64,000 nucleotides of DNA from Flaccisagitta enflata (Eukaryota > Chaetognatha > Sagittoidea > Aphragmophora): contig OZ231126.1 of the NCBI GenBank assembly GCA_965153355.1, forward strand, positions 97,402,001 to 97,466,000, given 5' to 3'. Positions 54,011-64,000 of the stretch are shown piece after piece (position 1 is the stretch's first letter; every line of letters begins with the position of its first letter). Made by a program: the position numbers and the translations under genes. The notes beneath the pieces are model-generated. The model made no database searches. It was not told the DNA's origin and saw only the letters and a list, made by a program, of their open reading frames with translations.

Positions 54011-54561
54011 GTACGTATCTTAATCTTAAACTGGGATAAATAAGCGATCTCCCCTGATCGAGAGGGAGTTAATCTACAGAAAATATTTACACATTTACAC
54101 TCCACTGAGGACAATCCTTTACGTTCGAGTTTTCGAAAAAATGTTATCTTTGTATGACGAAATGTTTTAGTGACAGTTAGTTTAACGAAATGTCGTATGT
54201 TTTCTGGTGAGCGTGATGACGTGTCTCCTTGAGAGCTAAAACATCATCCTCACTTGTCCCCTCCTTCAAGAGACATTTCCTTCAGTCGTTCCGAGGTAGC
54301 GTTAGATTGACGAGATGTTCCATGGGGCGGAGGCTCTGAGGCAGGGATAGTTCCACAGTGAGTTGGATATGGGTGATGCTGCAAAGCGTTCGGAAACGCC
54401 AGTAAAACCGCGGGTCGAGTTTTTTACGGACCGACTAAAGCGATCGATATAGTTATTACTGAGGGATGATCTATAGTCACTGAAGGATGATCTATAGTCA
54501 CTAAAGCGTTAAAATGAAGGAAGATAAGTAAAATTCCTGTAGGAGTAAAGTCGATTAGGTA

Positions 54562-55131
54562 CAGTAGACGTCGTCTAGACTTGGAAATACGGGGGAATTC
54601 ATTACAGAAAGACATAATTAAAAGACTGATATTTGGAATATAGACTAATGAATGGATGCTTTGTTGCCCATGGGTGTTGGTTGCAATGGAAACATATTTT
54701 CATGTATTCACGCCAAAGTATCAATATTTTGAAAAATTTTTTTAGGGAACACTGTTTAAAATGAAATTTGCCACAACTTCCCCTCAGTAAGTTCTGTAAG
54801 AATATTGCTCGTTTAGCCGTTGCTAGGGAGCGTAACTATGTGTGACAGCCTTGTGATGCTCCCTAGCAACCGCCAAACCAGCAATATTTTTACAGAACAT
54901 ACTGTGGGAAAGTTGTAGCAAATTTTATTTTAAACAACGTTCCCTCAAAAAATTTCTCAAAAAATTGATACTTTAGCGTAAATACATGGAAATGTGTTTC
55001 CATGGCAATCAACAACCATGGGCAATTAAGCATCCTTTTATTAGTTTATATTCCAAATATCACTCTCTTAACTTTATATGTCTTCCTGTAATGAATTCCC
55101 CCGTATTTCCAAGTCTAGACGACATCTACTG
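54562..55131. mobile_element. Foldback MITE, CAGTAGACG ends
   Basis: TA (54560-54561), then CAGTAGACGTCGTCTAGACT, then TGGAAATACGGGGGAATTC. The right end is the inverse, ending CATCTACTG, then TA (55132-55133). The core (AATATTGCTCGTTTAGCCGT, then TGCTAGGGAGC, and its inverse) is shared with the 59662 element. The ends are shared with the 23809 element. No transposase. Confidence 0.85.
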
Positions 55132-55133
55132 TA

Positions 55134-55760
55134 GTTAAAGTTAAAATTTGCGCGCGAGTCCTTGTTCTCCGGAGAAATTCCTCATCAAATCCTACTTTCC
55201 AGATAACTTCTGATCTCTTCAACAAGCTTTGATGTGACTAAATAAAAAAAACATCTTATCTAGAAAAAGTTAAAATCTAATTTAAAAATAATTCCCACAG
55301 TATAAATTGTTTTTGTAAAACTTTAAAATCACTTAAATTAGAGTTGATGTATATATATAAATGATAAATCTTTATAATTTTAAATATTCATTATGTTTGT
55401 CCAGATTATGCTGATTTTGAAAATGTTCATGCTTTATCACAAATGAATGACTATCACTTCCCGCAGTCCAGAATTTTCACCCACGCATAAAGTCAACAAT
55501 CCCACAAATTTGAAATTGTTTAGCGGATTACATCAAGCAAAGGAATTAAGGCAATTGTCATTTTCAATACAGACTATCTCGATTAAGCTCGTGTCTATGT
55601 TTGTTTGAAAGGATTTGCGCATATTTCGGTTAATCTCTTGGATGATCGGAACAGCTCTCGGTGAAGTGGTGGTGAAGATCGGGCGGTGGCGTGTTTCACG
55701 TGACGTTGCTGACTTCCTTTAGATTCAGTGTAACAGTTTTTTAAGGTTCTCGTTTCATTA
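55134..55760. other. Gene-free stretch
   Basis: AT-rich unique sequence. Nothing supportable. Confidence 0.4.
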
Positions 55761-55762
55761 CA

Positions 55763-56003
55763 AGACAAGGCCGGTTACTCGGCCAATAAGTAGTCGCTTT
55801 CGGGTGTGCAGGGCCAGTAATGCGGGCGGGCGGGCGGGGTAGTGGGTGGGTGGAGCTGTAATGTGGCTGAGACTGTAATGCTCATCATATCGGTCAATAT
55901 CGCGTCATCTGAAATTTCGCATTATCTACGGATTACAGTCTACAGACCAACATGACAAACGGACACAACCTCTTTTAAAGTCGCTTAGCAAGCGACTAAA
56001 AAG
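55763..56003 (+). mobile_element. HINE-like element, GTCGCTT subfamily
   Basis: AGACAAGG. 5' hairpin GGCCGGTTACTCGGCC at 55769-55784. 5' arm GTCGCTT at 55793-55799. (GGGC)n rather than a long GACC tract. ACGGACACAACCTCTTTTAA. 3' hairpin GTCGCTTAGCAAGCGAC at 55980-55996, then CTAAAAA. The arms are exact complements despite a unique sequence. Confidence 0.8.
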
Positions 56004-56725
56004 AAATCAGCCGCATCTTCGCAACATTCATTCTCGTATCTCCGTCTCTATTCCGCTTAAATGTAAGGATGACAGTTTTGATGGAAAAAAAAGGGGGGCT
56101 CGTCATTGCATGGTTCTAAATACAGGTAAGCCTCAAAAGCCTCAGAGCGCATGGCAAGATTCAAATGCTGCATAGCGAAGCTGCCTTGTTTCCATTTGCC
56201 AATACAGAATGAATCATATTTGACACGTCGCCTAGTTCTATGCACATAATGTATGTGCGTCTGCATCTGTGCGATGTGTTCCTGTGAACAGATGTCAATT
56301 TGAACAGTTGTTTTAGGACATGAATTTGGTTCGCTTTGTAAGTGAGTGGGGAATTGTCAAATGTCGAGCAAATTTGTTAAATCGTTTTGAGTCGCGGCGA
56401 GTTAATTAAAGCTTTTAGAAATGTTTAGATCCCAATTAAAGCCTTTTAATGAATTAATCCGGCTTTGACACACAAACACACACACACACATACGCAAGGA
56501 CAGTTCTTTATCAGTCAAATGCCAGGTGGTTTAACCGACAGGAAATCGACCTCAGTCCTCACCACATCTTATTAATCATCAAAGGTTAATAATAGATCAT
56601 CAATGATTAATCATGTATCGTTGCGCTTAGGACGCACTGAAAATTACCATTAAATTTGCTACCCAAGCCAGATGGATCATGAATTATACATGCGAAATGC
56701 AATAAAAAACTAGTTTGTTAATGTA
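56004..56725. other. Gene-free stretch
   Basis: Only a short (CA) run near 56471-56490. No gene supported. Confidence 0.4.
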
Positions 56726-56730
56726 CCATG

Positions 56731-56880
56731 GCCCACTGAAAATTTTACATTTGCATAGAAAATCAAAATATCAACAAAACAAGAACATAGCGCGATTCCT
56801 TAATCATTTGCTGAGCGCGCTATGTTCTTGGTTTGTTGATTTTTTGATTTCCTATGCAAATTCAAAATTTTCCGTGAGCA
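56731..56880. repeat. 150-bp palindrome (short foldback)
   Basis: The left arm CACTGAAAATTTTACATTTG, then CATAGAAAATCAAAATATCAAC and AAGAACATAGCGCG, is inverted as CGCGCTATGTTCTTGG..., GTTGATTTTTTGATTTCCTA and CAAATTCAAAATTTTCCGTG, with a 17-base loop. Confidence 0.85.
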
Positions 56881-57254
56881 GTTGCTGAAATAATTGTTAT
56901 CATTTTCTTCACTTTTTTGTCACATCAAAAACGAGTTTCCTTCAATTTTTTTGCATTTAAATCATTTGACAGCAACAGATTGGTTTCCATACATATGTAT
57001 GCATGTCTAATTTTTTAAATGAAGACAAAATCATGGATCAAAGCAAAAATGGAAAAGCGATTGGTAACTTTATCCTACGGGTAAACTCTTACTGATTTAC
57101 TTTCAGTGTGTCTTAGGCGCTTGCTATCGAGTTCCTCTTCAGGTGATATCTCTCCGACGTCCGGACTTACATAGACTTTAAGTCGGTCGGTCGGTCTGTC
57201 CGTCTGTCGGGCTAAACTAAGTTTCTCCATTAATTTTCTACATCATCGATACTG

Positions 57255-57283
57255 ATCCCGTGTGGTCAGCGATACGCGTTGCC
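57255..57283 (+). repeat. Dispersed motif, short copy
   Basis: CCCGTGTGGTCAGCGATACG, then CGTTGCCC. Related to 43861-43903; it lies about 37 bases left of the next foldback element. Confidence 0.5.
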
Positions 57284-57320
57284 CTCCTTCTCATGATGTA
57301 AATTAGATTGAGAGGAAGCA

Positions 57321-57744
57321 GGGCAGCGGCCTCGATAGGGCCGAACTCCTGTAGAATACAGAGGAACTTTCGTTCGTTCATCCATCTGTCCGGTTTGAGG
57401 TCTGAAAGGGCAATTTTGAGGCCTGTAAAGGTTGATTAGGGGCCTGTGGCTGGGAAGACAGATTTCAGGTTTGAAACGCAGATTTTAGGCCTAAAAGGGC
57501 AGATTGCTGCTCTGAGAGGGCGAATTTCAGGCCACAAAGGGCAGATATCAGGCCGATTTGAGGCCTGGGTGGGCAGATTTTGGGTCTGAGAAGGCAGATT
57601 TCTGACCTCAGAGGGCAGATTTCAGGTCTGAGAGGGGGAATGGATGGACGGACAGACGGACAGATAGACGGACAGATGGATGGATAGATGGACGAAAGTC
57701 CCCCTGTGTTCTATAGGGCTTCGTCCCCTTCGAGGCCGCTGCTC
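57321..57744 (+). mobile_element. GGGCAGC-ended foldback element, different interior
   Basis: The left end GGGCAGCGGCCTCGATAGGG, then CTGTAGAATACAGAGGAACTTTC, inverts at the right end (GAAAGTCCCCCTGTGTTCTA, then CCTTCGAGGCCGCTGCTC). The interior is 20-23 bp repeats (AGGTCTGAGAGGGCAGATTT), unrelated in sequence to those of the 3839 and 43938 copies, plus (GGAC) tetramers. Confidence 0.8.
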
Positions 57745-58250
57745 ATAAAAGCGGTCTCATCTCTGCTCATGCCTTCCAAATCCAATCCCACTCGCACTTA
57801 ATTAAGTTATCACTTTACCTGTTCTTCGATATTCATGCTGTCAATATGCAAATAGAGAAAGAGGTGCTCACGCACAGATGAACCCATCAGTAATGCGGAA
57901 ACTATCAGGATCATTACCACTTCTCATTGTTTCTGATAAAACATTTTAAAAAACAATCTTGTTAAAGATTTCACTTTTTTTATCATACTATTTCAACGCG
58001 AGGGGCCTAAATTGTGTTGCCCAGTCGAGGATCAATACCATTTTCCGATTTTTTTTTCCTGTCCCCTTTTTTTGTTTTGAACATAATCTGCTTACAGGCG
58101 GCTTCCCTTTGATCTTCCCCGATAATGACATCAAATTTTGAGGACTTAATTTTTCAAAAGAGGAATTTAGACGCTAATAAGATGTGTACGTGTAGTCGTC
58201 TTCAACGATTTCGATGGTGGGATCGTTTAAAGATTTTGCTTTTGCTTCAG
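57745..58250. other. Gene-free stretch
   Basis: Nothing supportable; short open frames lack domain character. Confidence 0.4.
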
Positions 58251-58323
58251 TCCGTCCGTCCGTCCGTCTGTCCGTCCATCCGTCCGTCCACCCGTCCACT
58301 CATCCGTCTGTCTGTCCTTCGTT
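58250..58323. repeat. (GTCC)n tract
   Basis: GTCCGTCCGTCTGTCCATCC-type tetramers, without recognisable HINE-like ends on either side. Confidence 0.85.
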
Positions 58324-58756
58324 AAGTCCAGCGCGTCCGTCTCAAACACACCTTCAGCTTCAGATACCTTTTAAAGAGACATTCATTTTGTAATCTTACT
58401 CTTCTTTTTCTTCTTCCTCTGATACCCTTTGTTAGATGCTGTTCATCATGCCAGCTGGCGCCTTTCTTATCCCATCAGGACCGGGGCGTGTTTCAAAGGG
58501 CAACATTCGCGACCGCTGCCGTTAATCGCGTTTATATATTTACAGCGGGAAAACATATGAATTTCAATCGTCCTTCGAGGGAGTGAGCAAAGTGAGAAAG
58601 TGAGCATAGCAAAGCAAAATGAGTGGAATGAGCAGTGCGAGCAAATGAATATAGCCACCGACCGATTGGCCTGTTAAAAACACGGTTATCTGTGATTATG
58701 TAACTACAGACGCGCCCAAGGTACAGTTACACAAAAGGACGCATCCGTTTTGGCTA

Positions 58757-59132
58757 TTTTTAGTCGCGTGCTACGCGACTTAGCACCCCGTTTTGTCCCT
58801 CCGTCGGTCTGTCGGTCCGTCACACTTTTACTTTTTTTATCAATTTTATTTCTTTAACTCATTTCAAATTATTCTAAGTCATTCTATGTCATTCTAGGTC
58901 ACTTTATGTCATTCTAAGTCATTCTAAGTCATTCTATGTCATTCTAATTCATTTTTTGTCATTTAAGCACATTTTGTTATTTATGTCATTTTAAGTCAAT
59001 TGAGGTCATTCTCAGTCAATCTAAGTGCTTTTTAATCATTTCAAGTCATTAAATGGTAATCATAGATCATTTTTCGATTGCGTAATCAGGAAATTTAAGT
59101 CTCGCACGCGACATATAGGTGTTGGCCTTGTT
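58757..59132 (-). mobile_element. HINE-like element with internal 10-bp minisatellite
   Basis: TTTTTAG. Hairpin GTCGCGTGCTACGCGAC at 58763-58779. CACCCCGTTTTGTCC, (GTCC/GTCG)n, CACACTTTTACTTTTTTT. Then a TCATTCTAAG/TCATTCTATG decamer array (58858-59055). Arm GCACGCGAC at 59104-59112, ATATAGGTGTTGGCCTTGTT. Same subfamily as the 61675 element. Confidence 0.85.
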
Positions 59133-59655
59133 TTTTTTTTTAAATGCAAGTTGTTAGATAAGTTCATCGAGAAAATCATGTTTGCGAGAACAAATGGTCA
59201 TCAGAAAGTTAACGTTTCGACTTTCGCGTGTCATTTTGGTGATTCGCCGATTCTTCGGGTGTGCGAGCCAGTTGGTCGTGAGCTTCCGGAGCCGTACATC
59301 ATCACGAGCTGTTTGTGGAGCGGACGCTGTGGCCAATTGCCATGTTGGTGTACGCAGAGCAGTACTCCAAGTCGCACGAGGGTACACATCTGCATCCACA
59401 TCCCGCAACTCCTGCAGGCATTTGCGAGACTATCGTCGATACCGAAGACTGATATTAAAGGCTTCCTCGAATCTCACCGTTTGCTGTTGTTGTCTGATTT
59501 ACATGGCAAAGTGAAGAATCTCAGCTAATGTTTCTTTATTCCGACATCCAACGAGCCAAAAAAGCGACAGATTATCAAATTATCAATTATCACGAAATGT
59601 GCTAAATGTACGATTTGACCAACTCGTGAGGATGACAACGTGATCGCGGACCAAA
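59133..59655. other. Gene-free stretch with open frames on both strands
   Basis: A plus-strand frame from 59025 to 59528 overlaps the HINE-like element and has no recognisable domain. A minus-strand frame (59408-59154) is also unrecognised. Neither is called. Confidence 0.35.
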
Positions 59656-59661
59656 CAGCTA

Positions 59662-60263
59662 CAGTGGGGTTCGTGGAATAACAGCCTAAACAGGAGGAAG
59701 GTATTTAACTGTCTTAATTTCATTTGATAAACTTGATATTTGAAATATAAGTTGTTCACTTGATGCTTTTGTCCCTGAGTTTTTCGGTTGCTATGGAAAC
59801 CAAAATTATTTTTTCAAACATTTATAACCGCTAAAATATCAATATTTTGAGAAATATTGTCAGGGAACATTGCTCAAAATTAAATTTGCTACAACTTTCC
59901 CACAGTATGTTCTGTAAGAATATTGCTCGTTTGGCCGTTGCTAAGGGGCATCACACCTAGCAACCGCTAAATGATGCTCCCTAGCAACGGCTAAACGAGC
60001 AATATTCTTACAGGACATACTGTGGGAAAGTTGTAGCAAATCTAATTCTGAGCAATGTTCCCTGATAATATTTGTCAAAATATCGATATTCTGGTTGTTA
60101 TGAATGTTCAAAAAAATAATTTTGGTTTCCATAGCAACCGAAAAACTCAGGGACAAAAGCATTAAGTAAACAACTTATATTTCAAATATCAAGTTTGTCA
60201 AATGAATTTAAGACACTTAAATACCTTCCTCCAGTTTAGGCTGTTATTCCTCGAACCCCACTG
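59662..60263. mobile_element. Foldback MITE, CAGTGGGGT ends
   Basis: TA (59660-59661), then CAGTGGGGTTCGTGGAATAA, then CAGCCTAAACAGGAGGAAGG. The right end is the inverse, ending CGAACCCCACTG, then TA (60264-60265). Nearly the whole element folds back around a short loop. The core is shared with the 54562 element but the ends are not. Confidence 0.87.
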
Positions 60264-60286
60264 TACATGCAAATTAGAATGAGCTG

Positions 60287-60291
<5 letters not shown>

Positions 60292-60380
<89 letters not shown>
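60292..60380. repeat. (GA)n microsatellite
   Basis: About 44 GA units, 27 bases after the MITE. Confidence 0.97.
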
Positions 60381-60383
<3 letters not shown>

Positions 60384-61407
60384 TACTGGAGAATTTCCGA
60401 CTGTGTGTGTGTGTGCCTTTGTGCTCGTCCTGTTTGTGGGTCGAAGTCATCGGCTCACACAAAAACGTATTTTCGTGAGCTGTCAATTACGAAAGACGTT
60501 TTTTAGGTCAAGTGAAGAAGTTTTGTGGGGGATCATGATCAATTGGAGGCTCATGACCCAGTTGTGGAGGATCACGATCAATTAATACAACTTCCGGTGA
60601 GAGAGAGTTGCGTCAGTTCTCAACTTTTCTACAAGAATTTAATTTCAAGTTGTTGTGGACTTCCTTTAAACATCCTTATCCTTTATTCTTCATCCTTTAA
60701 CCTTTTCTTTCTCCTTTTCTATTTCAAGGCGGCATCAATTTGCATTAGCCCATTTTACAAGAGGCTGACTCTCTTTCTTCTCGAGCAACGAAGCTGATTT
60801 CAAAAGGTAGAAGGTGATCCGTTAGAAGCGGATTTAAGAGCGGGAAAATCCCGCCATGTTTCGCAGGAGAAGAGAAAGAAAAGTCAGTTACCACTACGCA
60901 GTTTCCTCTGTTCGTTCATGCGCAGTAGAGATACGTCCCGAATTAAGGGACCGAAGAGATATAAAAATCTGAAATATCTGCCAATCATTAATAACATAGG
61001 GAGATTTTGTTTGTCCCTTGATACCCGTTGTTTTAGGGTTCGAATCTTTTACCTTCACCCTTTCTTTTTTTCCTTTTCTCCATTATCTTTTTTTTTTTCT
61101 TTTTTTTTTTGCTTTTCCTTTTTTAAACCGAAAATTTTTTTTCCTTGTTCTTATTCCTTTTCTTCATCTTCTTCTTTCCTTTTTTATTTCTTTTTTCCTC
61201 TTTCTTCTTCTGTATTCATTGCATATACTTGATACTTCATCGCATTTTCCAGGCCTACTCCTCCTCATTTGCACCCTCCATCTGTTCCTCAAACTATTTC
61301 GCCTCCTTTTACAAATTCTCTTCGCTTCATTAGTCCCATGAAAAACCGAATTCCAATGGATTTCAATTTTCCTTTTCTCAAAACGCGTTTTCCCACAAAA
61401 CCTCAGA

Positions 61408-61408
<1 letters not shown>
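60381..61408. other. Gene-free stretch
   Basis: T-rich low-complexity block at 61060-61215; frames through it are Phe/Leu/Ser artefacts. Confidence 0.4.

Positions 61409-61464
<56 letters not shown>
61409..61464. repeat. (GA)n microsatellite
   Basis: About 27 GA units. Confidence 0.96.
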
Positions 61465-61469
<5 letters not shown>

Positions 61470-61545
61470 TGATCCTTGAAAATCTCTACGCGTCCCCACT
61501 TAACAATTTTCTCAATTTTCAGTACGGAAACACAGGGTAGAGATG

Positions 61546-61550
<5 letters not shown>

Positions 61551-61617
<67 letters not shown>
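61551..61617. repeat. (GA)n microsatellite
   Basis: About 33 GA units. Confidence 0.96.
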
Positions 61618-61620
<3 letters not shown>

Positions 61621-61674
61621 TTGAGAGGCCACTTTTGCCTCCATCTAAAGAGGACCGCCCGTGACTTGGCCACA

Positions 61675-63458
61675 AACAAGGCCAACACCTATAAGTCGCG
61701 TGCGAGACTCACTTAATTACATAATCGCCTAATTATTTGAGTACGTTATTTCCTGTAATGACGATAATGACTATAATTTCCTATTGACCTATAAATGCCT
61801 ATAATGACCTATAATAACCTGACTTTACCAAATTAAATAGTGACCTATAAGTACTTATAAAGACTAATGATTACCTATACTTACATATGGACCAATAATT
61901 ACCTATAATGATGTATGATTACCCATAATTACCCATAATTACCTTTAATAACATAATGACCTATAATTTCCTATAATGACCTATGATTACCTATAATTAC
62001 CTATAATTACCTTTAATTACCCATGATTAAATAATGACCTCTACGTACCTATAAAGACCTATAATTACCTATAATCACATATGGACCAATAATTACCTAT
62101 TATGACCTATGATTACTCATAATTACCCATAATTACCTATAATAACAAAATGACCTATGATTACCTATAATTACCTATAATTGCATAATGACCTATAATT
62201 ACCTATAATTACCTATGATTAGCTATAATTACCTATAATTGCATAATGACCTATAATTACCTATAATTACCTATGACTAGCTATAATTACCTATGATTAA
62301 ATAATGACCTATAATTACCTATAACTGTCTATTAACGTATAACTACCTATAATGACCTATAATTACCTTTAATGACCTTTGATCACCTGAATTTACCCAT
62401 AATTTCATAATAACCTACAATTACCTATAAATACCTATAATTACCTATGATGACCTATAGTTACCTAAAATTACATAATGACCTATAATTACCTACAATG
62501 ATCTATAATTACCTTTAATCACCTATAATTATCTATAATTACATAATGACCTATTATTACCAATAATGACCAATAATTGCTTAATGACCTATTATGTCCT
62601 ATAATGACCTATAAGTACATAATGACTTATAATTACCTATAATTACCTATAATGACTTTTAACTACCTATAATTACCTATGATTATATACTGACCTATAA
62701 TTACCAATAATGACCTATGATTACCTATAATTATATAATGAACTATAATCACCTTTAATGGCCTATGATTACCTTTAATGACCTATGATTACCTATAATT
62801 GCATAATGACCAATAATTACCTATGATTACCCAAAATTGCATAATTACCTATAATTACCTATAATCATATAAATAAAAAGTGAAATGACTATATTGACTA
62901 AAATGATTAAAATGACCAAGGACTTAGGGCTTAGAATGACTAAAAATGACTTAAAATGACTTAAAATGACTTAAAATGATTTAAAATGACTTATAATGAC
63001 TTACAATGACTTATAATGACTTATAATGACATTAAATGAATTAAAATGACTTAAAATGACTTAAAACGATGAAAAGGATTATATTGACTAAAATGACAAT
63101 AATGACTTAAAATGACTTAAAATGCCTTGAAATCACTTGAAATGACTTATAACCACTTGAAATGACTTAGAATAACTTAAAATGACTTAGAATGACTTAA
63201 AATGATGAAAAGGACTATATTGACTAAAATGACAATAATGACTTAAATTGACTTAAAATGACTTAAAATGACTTAAAATGACTTAGAATGACTTAGAATG
63301 ACTTAGAATGACTTAGAATGACTTAGAATGACTTAGAATGACTAAAAATGACTTAAAGAAATAAAATTGATAAAAAAGTAAAGTGTGACAGACCAACCGA
63401 CAGACCGACAGACCGACGGACAAAGCGGGTTGTAGAGTCGCGTGCACGCGACTAAAAA
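61675..63458 (+). mobile_element. 1.8-kb HINE-like element filled with decamer minisatellite
   Basis: 5' end AACAAGGCCAACACCTATAA. 5' arm GTCGCGTGC at 61695-61703. Then about 1.65 kb of near-10-bp repeats: CCTATAATTA/CCTATAATGA to about 62880, then AATGACTTAA/AATGACTTAG to 63355. Next AAAAAAGTAAAGTGTGACAG, (GACC)n, GACAAAGCGGGTTGTAGA. Perfect palindromic 3' hairpin GTCGCGTGCACGCGAC at 63437-63452, then CTAAAAA. It has the same ends as the 58757 copy but about nine times more internal repeat. No protein-coding frame. Confidence 0.85.
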
Positions 63459-63504
63459 GGGGAAATTTTGCGCCTCTACCTTCTCGGATATCATTGGATT
63501 TCGG

Positions 63505-63507
63505 GCG

Positions 63508-63572
<65 letters not shown>

Positions 63573-63575
63573 GAT
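63505..63575. repeat. (GTT)n microsatellite
   Basis: About 22 GTT triplets. Confidence 0.96.
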
Positions 63576-63712
63576 GTTGCTCGTGAAGATAAGCTAGAGC
63601 TAGTAAGTGAGTGTCTACAAGAATTTAACATACACACATTAGGCGAAAAAGCCTTTCAGAAACTTGCGACTAGATTGATACGCAAATCAAGGCGAAAGTG
63701 TTCAGGCGGAAA
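63571..63712 (+). CDS. Candidate coding fragment, unrecognised
   Basis: Immediately after (GTT)n, the frame reads VAREDKLELVSECLQEFNIH, then TLGEKAFQKLATRLIRKSRR and KCSGGNS, followed by a plausible donor GTAATA at 63718. The composition is protein-like and amphipathic. There is no clear acceptor, start codon or known domain, so this may be an exon, a decayed transposon fragment or chance. Confidence 0.25.
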
Positions 63713-63809
63713 TTCGGTAATAATGATTATTGATAAACACAAAATCAATTCGCATTTTTCTCTTAGCTCGGCTTTTGCCTTTTTTATGCAAATGCAGTAA
63801 GATTAAAAC

Positions 63810-63810
<1 letters not shown>

Positions 63811-63849
<39 letters not shown>

Positions 63850-64000
63850 TATACACACAGACAGTTAGACACAGACAGTTAGACAGTTAGACATACAGTG
63901 ACAAAGAGTTATGTAGAGTTTCGTAGAGTCAGAAACAGACAGAAAGACAGACAGACAGAGACAGAGAGTAAGAGAGTGGGACAGAGAGACCTTGAGAGAG
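63811..64000. repeat. (GA)n/(CAGA)n array running off the window
   Basis: GA, CAGA and ACAGTTAGAC repeats continue to the window end. Confidence 0.9.

Noticed and set aside
59025-59528. 167-residue plus-strand frame
   Set aside because: It runs across the end of a HINE-like element and into unrelated sequence, with no domain and a competing open frame on the other strand.
61060-61215. Phe/Leu-rich frames suggesting membrane segments
   Set aside because: They arise from a T-rich low-complexity block; no start or conserved motif.

Overview
This window is animal (metazoan) nuclear DNA, almost certainly from an invertebrate. It has spliced genes with GT-AG introns, no operons and no ribosome-binding sites. 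About a quarter to a third of it is microsatellite, minisatellite, foldback element and short transposon-like repeat. The sequence alone does not settle the species. The LINE tails, the dense (GTCY)n-bearing elements and a FoxL1-like forkhead gene would all fit a mollusc or another spiralian, but that is a guess.

Genes. Only two loci are convincingly coding. (1) 34461-38987 (+): a forkhead transcription factor, best matched to FoxL1 by its forkhead residues. It has two coding exons, an intron inside the forkhead domain, and a very long low-complexity C-terminal part with an eh1-like repressor motif. (2) 24796-26535 (+): a small secreted protein. It has a signal peptide, a segment resembling the first half of a trefoil domain, Gly/Tyr-rich 14-residue repeats and a coiled-coil region. 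The first three exons join cleanly in phase 1; the last exon is less certain. Two 5'-truncated non-LTR retrotransposon (LINE) tails lie at 7886-8523 (-) and 49836-50090 (+). Two short coding-looking stretches, near 5502-5595 and 63571-63712, are only candidates.

Mobile DNA. The main theme is one family of short elements (about 125-380 bp, one 1.8 kb), with some 26 copies on both strands. In forward orientation each copy starts ACAAGG, often followed by a 5' hairpin. Then come a 9-nt subterminal arm, a CTGCCC/GGGCAG-type block, a (GACN)n/(GTCY)n microsatellite, and a 3' hairpin ending CTAAAA. This resembles the Helentron-associated HINE/DINE/mini-me architecture. The 5' arm and the 3' hairpin arm differ between copies but stay complementary to each other. 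A second group is foldback MITEs starting CAGT with TA target duplications (13498, 23809, 35915, 54562, 59662); several are mosaics that share ends or cores. A third group is foldback elements ending GGGCAGCGGCC, with 20-22 bp internal repeats (2185, 3839, 43938, 57321).

Layout. 1-9 kb: repeats, a (CAGA)n array and a LINE tail. 9-24 kb: no genes, foldbacks at 12.6-15.6 kb and a 58-bp minisatellite at 18 kb. 24.8-26.5 kb: secreted-protein gene riddled with HINE-like insertions. 27-34 kb: cluster of HINE-like elements, (GTT)n and a 43-bp minisatellite. 34.4-39.2 kb: FoxL1-like gene. 40-64 kb: gene-poor repeats, ending in a minisatellite-filled HINE-like element. No rRNA, tRNA or CRISPR array was seen.
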